Assembly (NCBI GenBank): GCA_036986275.1
Contig: BTRG01000077.1
Span: forward strand, 1-8,406
Source of the DNA: BTRG01 sp036986275
GTDB lineage: Bacteria; Pseudomonadota; Gammaproteobacteria; Acidiferrobacterales; SZUA-150
Direction: 5' to 3'
Length of the DNA stretch: 8,406 bases
Shown: positions 1-4,537 of the stretch, piece after piece
Layout: each line of letters starts with the position of its first letter
Numbering within the stretch: position 1 is the stretch's first letter
Made by a program: the position numbers and the translations under genes
Notes under the pieces: model-generated
Seen by the model: the letters and a program-made list of their open reading frames with translations, nothing else
Database searches by the model: none
What the model was told of the DNA's origin: nothing

Positions 1-1
1 C

Positions 2-283
2 TTGTCTGATGCAACCTATGCAGAACATACCAGTTCTATGGTATCGCATATTAATGTCGGGGCAGGCCAGGATATTACTATCCGTGAGCTGGCGGAAATA
101 ATCCGTGATGTTGTGGGTTTTGAGGGTAAGCTCTATTTTGATTCTACTAAACCCGATGGCGCTCCCAGAAAACTCCTGGATATTACCCGCCTATCCAAAA
201 TGGGATGGAAGGCGAGAATAAAACTCGAACAAGGACTCATGTCGACATACCAGTGGTTTTTGGGGAATCAGAAAGACTTATAA
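2..283 (+). CDS. fcl: GDP-L-fucose synthase, C-terminal part (5' end outside window)
   Basis: This is the last 93 or so residues of an NADPH-dependent GDP-4-keto-6-deoxy-D-mannose 3,5-epimerase/4-reductase, the cytosolic enzyme that makes GDP-L-fucose for surface polysaccharide. The reading frame is already open at the left edge, so the TTG at base 2 is not a real start; the Rossmann domain and the Ser-Tyr-Lys active site lie upstream of the window. What is visible matches the substrate-binding C-terminal domain: HINVGAGQDITIRELAEII, then VVGFEGKLYFDSTKPDGAPRKLLD and a terminal LEQGLMSTYQWFL helix, all typical of this family near its end. The frame stops with TAA at 281-283, two bases before the palindromic element. 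The family assignment is by recognition of these motifs. Neighbouring sugar-nucleotide genes (such as gmd) would be expected to the left but cannot be seen. Confidence 0.88.
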   Translation: MSDATYAEHTSSMVSHINVGAGQDITIRELAEIIRDVVGFEGKLYFDSTKPDGAPRKLLDITRLSKMGWKARIKLEQGLMSTYQWFLGNQKDL

Positions 284-284
284 T

Positions 285-432
285 TATAGGGCACTTCTAT
301 TAATTGATGATTCCTTCTCCCCTAGGGAGAAGGCTAGGATGAGGGGATATTAAAAGCAATAGGTTATCCTTGTTTGATTCCCTCACCCTACCCTCTCCCG
401 GCGGGAGAGGGTATTAATAGAAGTGCCCTATA
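285..432. mobile_element. MITE-like palindromic element with 20-bp perfect terminal inverted repeats
   Basis: A 148-bp non-coding element. Its ends, 285-304 (tatagggcacttctattaat) and 413-432, are perfect inverted repeats of 20 bp. Inside, the two arms remain complementary: the left arm (about 313-346) and the right arm (about 379-411) match with few differences, and each carries its own small hairpin (cttctcccctagggagaag on the left, a longer ccctctcccg/gggagaggg on the right), so the whole could extrude as a cruciform. Both ends finish in TA, which would fit the TA target duplication of IS630/Tc1-mariner transposases; that family link is inference. It begins 2 bp after the fucose synthase stop codon, so as RNA it may also act as that gene's 3' hairpin. 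There is no coding capacity, so it would have to be mobilised in trans. Confidence 0.8.
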
Positions 433-452
433 GAAAAAGAAATGCATTATTG

Positions 453-659
453 ATCTCTGAGGGGAATGGCGCTTACTTAAGTTATTCACAACGTCATTCC
501 GGTATGCGCCGGAATGACGACATTCACAGAACCAAAGTAGGCGCTTTAGGCGAGCTGACGTATTAGGTCGTAGGAGTGGCTTTAGCCGCGAAAGAAATCG
601 CGAATAAATTCGCTCCTACGACATTCGCAGAAAGCTGCGGGGACACAGCCCTCAGAGAT
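453..659. repeat. composite palindromic repeat bounded by 11-bp inverted ends
   Basis: This 207-bp non-coding stretch fills most of the space before the SDR gene. It starts with atctctgaggg (453-463) and ends with the exact reverse complement ccctcagagat (649-659). Inside are a perfect 11-bp-arm hairpin (492-502 with 509-519, cgtcattccgg/ccggaatgacg) and the REP-like hairpin at 562-622. Each hairpin is followed by the same short module, acgacattcacagaa at 517-531 and acgacattcgcagaa at 618-632, differing at one base. A related tail recurs before the CNB-rhodanese gene (see 1951-2087). The structure is directly visible; that it is or was a mobile repeat is inference. Confidence 0.6.
562..622. 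repeat. REP-like hairpin repeat, copy 1
   Basis: A palindrome with outer arms gtcgtaggagtg (567-578) and cgctcctacgac (611-622), including one G-U pair, and an inner cgcga/tcgcg stem (587-591 with 598-602). The segment 584-622 is identical over 39 bp to 8203-8241 beyond dnaX, and the left flank attaggtcgtaggag (562-576) is the reverse complement of the right flank of that second copy (8232-8246). The GTAGGAG-type head and compact hairpin resemble REP/BIME elements of gammaproteobacteria, which are moved by RAYT transposases; no RAYT gene is present in the window. Confidence 0.75.
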
Positions 660-725
660 AAATTAAGGCATGAGTCAATCAGTATTTGTATTGTGTGAAC
701 AATCAATAACAAGCATGGAATATTG

Positions 726-1613
726 ATGAATAGTATAAATCGTATAGGGGTATTGGGCGCCTCAAGTATGGTCGGTAAACGATTGTTACCGCTATTGGTG
801 CAGTCCAATAATGAGGTATTGGCTTTTTCCCGAGACGCGGAGAAACACAGGAAGGAAGAATCAAACCCGAATGTGTTGTGGGCGGCGCTTTCGGAAGCGA
901 GTGACGTGGAAAGTGCTGGAAGTATAAAGGAGTGGATAAGTTTTATACCGATATGGAAGCTGTCTGGTTTTCTTCCGTTTCTAAAGACCTATGGTGCACA
1001 TCGAATAGTTGCACTCAGTTCAACGAGTCGTTTCACAAAGGAATACTCCTCAGATAAAGCCGACAGAGAACTGTCAAAAGAGATACTAATCTCAGAAGAA
1101 AAATTGGCATCCTGGGCTAAAGATAATGATATAAATTGGACTGTACTCAGGCCGACCCTGATTTATGGCCACGGTCTGGATAAAAATATTTCTGAAATCG
1201 CACGTCTTATAAATAAGTTCGGAATGTTTCCGCTATTGGGAACTGCAAATGGATTGCGGCAGCCAGTGCATGTGGATGATGTGGCGGGAGCCTGTATGCA
1301 AGCTTTGGATACTCCTCAAACCTTTAATCGTGCCTATAATATTCCCGGCAGCGAGAAGCTGACTTATAGGGAAATGGTGAAGCGCGTTTTTGTCGCTATG
1401 AACAAGAAACCGCGTATTGTCACAGTGCCCTTGATCGTATTCTGGTTTGCGATGTTCATATTGAGGTATCTTCACAGATTTCGGGACGTATCGGTTGCCA
1501 CGATAGAACGTATGGTTCAGGACATGGTTTTTGAGTATACCGATGCAACACGGGATTTTGGATTTGCGCCAAGAAAATTTATATTGACCCAGCAGGACAT
1601 ACCCAAGCTGTAA
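726..1613 (+). CDS. atypical SDR, NAD-dependent epimerase/dehydratase-like protein
   Basis: A 295-residue nucleotide-sugar-epimerase-like protein of the atypical short-chain dehydrogenase group. The Rossmann dinucleotide-binding loop is visible at residues 8-17 (GVLGASSMVG), with Ser14 where the third glycine usually lies. Strand RIVALSSTS (93-101) and the LRPTLIYGHG segment (141-150) are standard for epimerase-like and NDUFA9-like SDRs, as are RQPVHVDDVA (179-188) and the YNIPGSEKLTYREM block (204-217). The catalytic Tyr-x-x-x-Lys is not evident: the expected place reads SEEKLASW (123-130), so it may bind NAD(P) without classic dehydrogenase chemistry. A hydrophobic segment at about 232-249 could contact the membrane. 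ATG 726 is preferred over TTG 723 because GGA at 717-719 gives a 6-base spacing. It stands alone after a repeat-rich gap; nearness to the fucose synthase suggests polysaccharide metabolism, but the substrate is unknown. Confidence 0.8.
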   Translation: MNSINRIGVLGASSMVGKRLLPLLVQSNNEVLAFSRDAEKHRKEESNPNVLWAALSEASDVESAGSIKEWISFIPIWKLSGFLPFLKTYGAHRIVALSSTSRFTKEYSSDKADRELSKEILISEEKLASWAKDNDINWTVLRPTLIYGHGLDKNISEIARLINKFGMFPLLGTANGLRQPVHVDDVAGACMQALDTPQTFNRAYNIPGSEKLTYREMVKRVFVAMNKKPRIVTVPLIVFWFAMFILRYLHRFRDVSVATIERMVQDMVFEYTDATRDFGFAPRKFILTQQDIPKL

Positions 1614-1672
1614 GGAAATAAATAAAACTGCTGTAACATGCTCTAATGTTGTTTCTGTAGGGCACGGTTTCA

Positions 1673-1710
1673 GCTAGCTTGTGCAGATGCGGCAGCCCAA
1701 GTAAGCTAGC
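1673..1710. other. inverted repeat just upstream of tRNA-Ser(CGA)
   Basis: gctagctt (1673-1680) and aagctagc (1703-1710) are perfect 8-bp inverted repeats separated by 22 bases, ending 8 bases before the first tRNA nucleotide. The segment may overlap the tRNA promoter (a weak TTGTGC at 1679-1684 and TAAGCT at 1702-1707, 17 bases apart, can be drawn). No U-tract follows, so it is not a typical terminator. Its role is unknown. Confidence 0.45.
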
Positions 1711-1718
1711 CGCATATT

Positions 1719-1808
<90 letters not shown>

Positions 1809-1916
1809 GTATTTTGTTGCATAGCGTGCTGGTGCCGGCTAGTCAGCATTACCTCAATATCTTTAATACTTACGCTAGAGAATTTCTGATGTCGAGTTAG
1901 TCTTTGTCAAATAAAT

Positions 1917-1941
1917 TACCCCGTCACAAATTGACGGGGTA
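1917..1941. terminator. strong hairpin, possible terminator after tRNA-Ser(CGA)
   Basis: taccccgtca (1917-1926) and tgacggggta (1932-1941) form a perfect 10-bp stem with a 5-base loop. On the plus strand the bases that follow (ctaatagcg) are not T-rich, whereas on the minus strand the stem is followed by aatttattt. It may end the tRNA transcript, or act in both directions, but no minus-strand gene is seen that would feed into it. Confidence 0.5.
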
Positions 1942-1950
1942 CTAATAGCG

Positions 1951-2087
1951 TCACGTCACTCCGGTGCCTGCCGGAGTCCAGAAATGTTAACCACTGGATT
2001 CTGGCTAAATACCTGCCGGAATGGCAACACTTACAGCACCAACAATAGTCGTTTTAGGTAAGCTGCGGGGAATTGATCCCCTAGAGA
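1951..2087. repeat. composite palindromic repeat, partial second copy
   Basis: This intergenic stretch begins with a small hairpin actccgg/ccggagt (1958-1964 with 1971-1977) and a degenerate CCGGAAT half (about 2011-2022), then runs into acttacagcaccaa, gtcgttttaggtaagctg and cggggaattgatcccct-agagat. That order parallels 521-558 plus 632-659 before the SDR gene, with the REP-like hairpin absent here. aagctgcgggga is identical at 632-643 and 2060-2071. The left inverted end seen in the first copy is not recognisable. Confidence 0.5.
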
Positions 2088-2114
2088 TTCAACAAGCAGG
2101 ATGTATGAAATAGA

Positions 2115-3170
2115 ATGTCTGATCTAGATCAGCTAAGGGAGTGCGTTCCCATCAACACATTGAGTCAGGCAAATTATGAAGCCTTGTTACAGGACACCAA
2201 TGTGTGGGACTTTGCGAAAGGTACCGTCGTTTTCGAAGAAGGTGATGACGATGATGATGCGGTCTATTTACTTTCTGGAGATATAGAACTCAAATCTTCC
2301 AATGCGAGCAAAGGCCGTGTCGTTTCAGCAGGCACTGACGAGGCAAAATTTGCTATCGCTCAACTACGTCCCCGCCAATATACAGGTATTGCTAGAAGTG
2401 ATATCAAGGTAGCACGAATCAATACGCAAGCCCTGGACCGATCATTAACCATGGATCAGATGACGGATACCTGGATCGGTAATGACGGTTTTCAGGTCGA
2501 TGAACTGGAAGGTGAGATAGATGGCGCATGGATGATGGAGATGTTGCGTGGGGCTGTATTCGAGAAGTTGCCCATGGCGAATGTCAATGATCTGTTTTCC
2601 CGAATGGTGGATGTCACGGTAAAAGCCGGGGATATCATTATTAAGCAGGGAGAAAAGGGCGATTATTATTATGTCATCAAGGAAGGAAAATTTAATGTCT
2701 CACGCAAGATGCAGAATGGCAAGGTGAGTATTCTGGCCACGCTTAATGAAGGCGAAGTCTTTGGGGAAGAATCCCTGTTGTCAAATGCACCTCGTAATGC
2801 GAGCGTAATAGCTATGGGACCTGGTGTCTTAATGCGTTTGTCGCAGAAGGATTTTAACGAGTTATTGAAAGAGCCGCTTATCCCAAACGTTGATTATTTG
2901 GAAGCAGAAACAATGATTACGGATGGCGCCGGTCTGCTGGATGTGCGTACAGAAGAGGAGTTTCTGTCAGGTGCTCTCAAGATTGCTGAAAATATCCCTC
3001 TCTCACAGTTGCGCAGTAAGCTGGACGGCCTGGAAGAAGATAAAAAATATGTCATTTGCTGCCAGACTGGCAATCGAAGTCACGTAGCGGCTTTCTTGAT
3101 GAATCAGCGGGGATTCGACGTATCGGTGCTGGCGGGTGGATTACAATCCTTGCCCAAGTGGCCGGGTTAA
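2115..3170 (+). CDS. tandem cyclic-nucleotide-binding domains fused to rhodanese domain
   Basis: A 351-residue soluble protein. Residues 20-120 form a CNB-like barrel (GTVVFEEG, VYLLSGDIEL) that lacks the phosphate-binding cassette: where FGE...PRxAS should be it reads AQLRPRQYTGIAR. Residues 150-255 are a second CNB domain with an intact cassette, FGEE at 216-219 and PRNASV at 226-231, including Arg227, so it probably binds cAMP or a similar ligand. Residues 260-351 are a rhodanese domain with LLDVRTEEEF (274-283) and active-site loop CQTGNRS; Cys316 is the expected persulfide-carrying residue. There is no helix-turn-helix, so it is not a Crp/Fnr-type transcription factor. A ligand-gated sulfurtransferase or sulfur sensor is an inference from architecture. 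ATG 2115 has only a weak AGGA at 2098-2101, 13 bases away; a three-codon ATG-AAA-TAG (2105-2113) lies between. The gene appears monocistronic, between two serine tRNA genes. Confidence 0.87.
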   Translation: MSDLDQLRECVPINTLSQANYEALLQDTNVWDFAKGTVVFEEGDDDDDAVYLLSGDIELKSSNASKGRVVSAGTDEAKFAIAQLRPRQYTGIARSDIKVARINTQALDRSLTMDQMTDTWIGNDGFQVDELEGEIDGAWMMEMLRGAVFEKLPMANVNDLFSRMVDVTVKAGDIIIKQGEKGDYYYVIKEGKFNVSRKMQNGKVSILATLNEGEVFGEESLLSNAPRNASVIAMGPGVLMRLSQKDFNELLKEPLIPNVDYLEAETMITDGAGLLDVRTEEEFLSGALKIAENIPLSQLRSKLDGLEEDKKYVICCQTGNRSHVAAFLMNQRGFDVSVLAGGLQSLPKWPG

Positions 3171-3197
3171 CATGTGGATGATGAAACAATATTCAGA

Positions 3198-3226
3198 TTG
3201 CACAGAGAAAGCGCTTCGATTACCCT
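3198..3226 (+). promoter_or_regulatory. candidate promoter for tRNA-Ser(GGA)
   Basis: TTGCAC (3198-3203) and TACCCT (3221-3226) are spaced by 17 bases and followed by a GC-rich acggcgctcg, as in stable-RNA promoters. Each box matches consensus at only three positions, so this is tentative. The agcgc/gcgct pair (3210-3214 with 3230-3234) followed by five Ts could instead be a weak terminator for the upstream gene. Confidence 0.3.
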
Positions 3227-3251
3227 ACGGCGCTCGATTTTTCAGTAATAC

Positions 3252-3341
3252 GGAGAGGTGGCCGAGTGGTTGAAGGCGCACGCCTGGAAAGTGTGTAAAC
3301 GTTAACGCGTTTCGAGGGTTCGAATCCCTCCTTCTCCGCCA
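3252..3341 (+). tRNA. tRNA-Ser (anticodon GGA)
   Basis: A 90-nt class II tRNA with encoded CCA (3339-3341). Acceptor GGAGAGG pairs with CTTCTCC (3331-3337, one G-U), the anticodon stem is CACGC (3279-3283) with GTGTG (3291-3295), and the loop CTGGAAA gives anticodon GGA at 3286-3288, reading UCC and UCU. A long variable arm (about 3296-3313) and the T-loop GGTTCGAATCC are intact. It marks the left edge of the accessory block that runs to about 6230. Confidence 0.96.
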
Positions 3342-3343
3342 TA

Positions 3344-3368
3344 TTTTTTCCCTTAAAAGCTTTTAAGG
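3344..3368 (+). terminator. T-tract and perfect palindrome after tRNA-Ser(GGA)
   Basis: Six Ts (3344-3349) lie three bases after the tRNA CCA and are followed by an 18-bp perfect palindrome, ccttaaaagcttttaagg (3351-3368). The T-tract may end transcription together with the tRNA fold; the palindrome is AT-rich and its role is uncertain. Confidence 0.45.
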
Positions 3369-3525
3369 TAAAGATCCGGAAAAGAGGGCTCGACAAATCT
3401 GCAGGATAGCCAATTTGGCCACACGTAGTGCGACCGCAGGGTGGGGGTCCAGGGGCAGACAAGAACTTTTTCCAGGCTAAACAACAGCAAGCGTACCTTG
3501 AGTTCAAATCTTCCTTGGCTGTTTT
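3369..3525. other. non-coding gap with a tRNA-3'-end-like fragment
   Basis: No credible gene is seen here. At 3500-3516 the text gagttcaaatcttcctt resembles the T-arm and acceptor end of the upstream tRNA-Ser (gttcgaatccctcctt, 3319-3334), with one gap and about three mismatches, and is also followed by a T-run (3522-3527). It could be a decayed attachment-site duplicate, or coincidence. Confidence 0.25.
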
Positions 3526-3954
3526 TTAGAAAAACAGTCCGGGATTGATACTGAAACGCTTCGATAATGCCTGGATGTGTTTCTTGCTCAAACTACGTTC
3601 ACCCGACAGCACCCGAGATACCATGGACTTAGAGCCGATCTCCGGCAGATCGGCGGTACCCAGGCCATACTGGCCCATCAACAGCCTGAGCATGGCCAGA
3701 TCGGCGGGCTGATGCATCGCACGTTTTTCGAATGCCGCCAGTTCCTCGTCCTTGCTCTCGTAGGTTTCGATGGCGTGGTTCAGCATCTCGATGACTGCGT
3801 TCAGCGGATCGTCCATAGAGTCTCTTGCTTCTTGGAGGAGGTTTTCAACCAACTCAAGCGCCTCTTCGTAGTGCTCATCATCGGTAATGTGATAATAGGG
3901 CGCCGCGGCCTGGGCGAAGCGGTGGCAGGTATCATTAAAAGCGACAGCGGTCAT
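3526..3954 (-). CDS. higA: HigA-type antitoxin with C-terminal HTH
   Basis: A 142-residue antitoxin and likely autorepressor of the operon. The N-terminal two-thirds is acidic and helical (about residues 24-75), which suits toxin binding. The C-terminal part (about 95-142) has a Cro/CI-type helix-turn-helix: LGTADLPEIGSKSMVSRVLSGERSLSKKHIQALSKRF, with the typical VSRVLSGER recognition helix region at 112-120. A C-terminal HTH is usual for antitoxins paired with this HigB type. Its ATG (3954-3952) overlaps the toxin TGA (3953-3951) as ATGA, so the pair is translationally coupled, toxin first. The stop lies within a small ctgttttt/aaaaacag hairpin. The assignment is by motif and operon structure, and function has not been tested. 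Confidence 0.88.
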   Translation of the reverse strand: MTAVAFNDTCHRFAQAAAPYYHITDDEHYEEALELVENLLQEARDSMDDPLNAVIEMLNHAIETYESKDEELAAFEKRAMHQPADLAMLRLLMGQYGLGTADLPEIGSKSMVSRVLSGERSLSKKHIQALSKRFSINPGLFF

Positions 3955-4265
3955 TTCAGCTCACCTCGTGCATAGCGATTACAGAGTTTGTCATATTCCG
4001 CATGGGTGAGGATGTGCTTCACATACATGCGGTTGTGGACGAATTGGATGAAGGCGATGACGCGTAAGTGATTTCCGGCGACGTCAATGACCCACCATTT
4101 GTCCTTGTATTTGAAATTGTCCAGCGACGGGAATATGTGCCGCATCTCATCAGGAGAACTGAATTCACTCTTACGAAGCACCCTGTACAGGTCTTCCAGG
4201 GCTTGTCTATGGTTGGGATGTACTTTGGCTGCATCGTTGAATGGGCGCTTCGAGATAACGTGCAT
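3951..4265 (-). CDS. higB: HigB-type toxin, mRNA interferase
   Basis: A 104-residue type II toxin of the RelE-like fold that in this family cleaves mRNA at the ribosome. Family hallmarks are clear: MHVISKRPFN at the start, YRVLRKSEFSSPDEMR (27-42), FPSLDNFKYKDKWWVIDV (45-62), LRVIAFIQF (67-75) and YVKHILTHAEYDKL (81-94). The start at 4265 is chosen over an upstream ATG at 4292 because the family begins with MHVI and because AGGAGG (4276-4271, plus-strand cctcct) sits 5 bases before it; the earlier ATG would lie within the operator. The length is normal and no lesion is visible, so with higA it forms an apparently intact module. Confidence 0.9.
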   Translation of the reverse strand: MHVISKRPFNDAAKVHPNHRQALEDLYRVLRKSEFSSPDEMRHIFPSLDNFKYKDKWWVIDVAGNHLRVIAFIQFVHNRMYVKHILTHAEYDKLCNRYARGELK

Positions 4266-4276
4266 ACAGCCCTCCT

Positions 4277-4321
4277 GTTGACATATTGGCAACTATAGGC
4301 CGGTGTTGCCGATATGTCAAC
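4277..4321. promoter_or_regulatory. HigA operator, 17-bp inverted repeat
   Basis: gttgacatattggcaac (4277-4293) and gttgccgatatgtcaac (4305-4321) are inverted repeats matching at 16 of 17 positions with an 11-bp spacer. Each arm is itself quasi-palindromic (gttg...caac). The arms cover the -10 and -35 boxes of the higBA promoter, so HigA or HigBA binding would block RNA polymerase. The repeat is seen directly; which protein binds is inferred from how HigBA operons are usually controlled. Confidence 0.75.
4292..4320 (-). promoter_or_regulatory. sigma-70 promoter of higBA
   Basis: On the minus strand TTGACA (4320-4315) is a perfect -35 box, followed after exactly 17 bases by TATAGT (4297-4292), five of six matches to the -10 consensus. 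Transcription would start near 4285, giving a leader of about 20 nt that carries the AGGAGG site (4276-4271) for higB. Confidence 0.8.
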
Positions 4322-4357
4322 ACCGGCGCTATCAAGGACGTTTGGGCTGTGGCGATT

Positions 4358-4456
4358 TCAGGGTAGTTCTGAGGAGCGGTGGTATGGGTCCATGAGCAGG
4401 CGAAGCATGGTCAAATCGGCGGGTTGTGCCATCGCCCGTTTTTCGAATGCTGTCAT
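4358..4456 (-). pseudogene. remnant of a second HigA antitoxin, internally deleted
   Basis: Reading minus from ATG 4456 gives 32 residues, MTAFEKRAMAQPADLTMLRL then LMDPYHRSSELP, before TGA. This matches the neighbouring HigA: its first three residues MTA are joined directly to residues 75-93 (FEKRAMHQPADLAMLRLLM), so residues 4-74 (213 bp) have been lost in frame. The homology fades after LLM and the whole helix-turn-helix is gone. The copy has diverged (H to A, A to T, GQ to DP), so it is an older paralogous module, not a fresh duplicate. It lies directly upstream of the higBA promoter in the same orientation. Confidence 0.8.
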
Positions 4457-4482
4457 TTCAGGTTACCTCGTGTAAGGCGATA
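4453..4482 (-). pseudogene. remnant of a second HigB toxin C-terminus
   Basis: Immediately upstream of the antitoxin relic, on the same strand, the codons read YRLTRGNLK-stop and match the end of the intact HigB (NRYARGELK-stop). The TGA overlaps the relic antitoxin ATG as ATGA, exactly as in the intact operon. Homology further upstream is faint and the rest of the toxin is missing. Confidence 0.7.
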
Positions 4483-4537
4483 TGCAGCGAAGAGTGCCTG
4501 TGCGAAAATGAACTGTAAAAGTGATGGTGAATACCTA

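Noticed and set aside
285..660. CRISPR-like array
   Set aside because: The repeats are palindromic units of differing kinds without regular spacers, and no cas gene is present.
1635..1650. Terminator after the SDR gene (aacat/atgtt)
   Set aside because: The stem is only 5 AT-rich pairs with a weak T-tract; too little to support a terminator call.
3220..3507. 95-codon minus-strand frame over tRNA-Ser(GGA)
   Set aside because: It is antisense to the tRNA; the tRNA-derived GFEPSKR-like text is a well-known source of false proteins.
4266..4292. Upstream ATG start for HigB adding nine residues
   Set aside because: It would lie in the operator and near the predicted transcription start; AGGAGG and the conserved MHVISKRPFN point to 4265.
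4379..4537. N-terminal extension of the SEC-C protein by 53 residues
   Set aside because: The extension is the antisense of the HigBA relic, while the SEC-C motif normally begins at the protein start and ATG 4538 has GGTGA 7 bases upstream.
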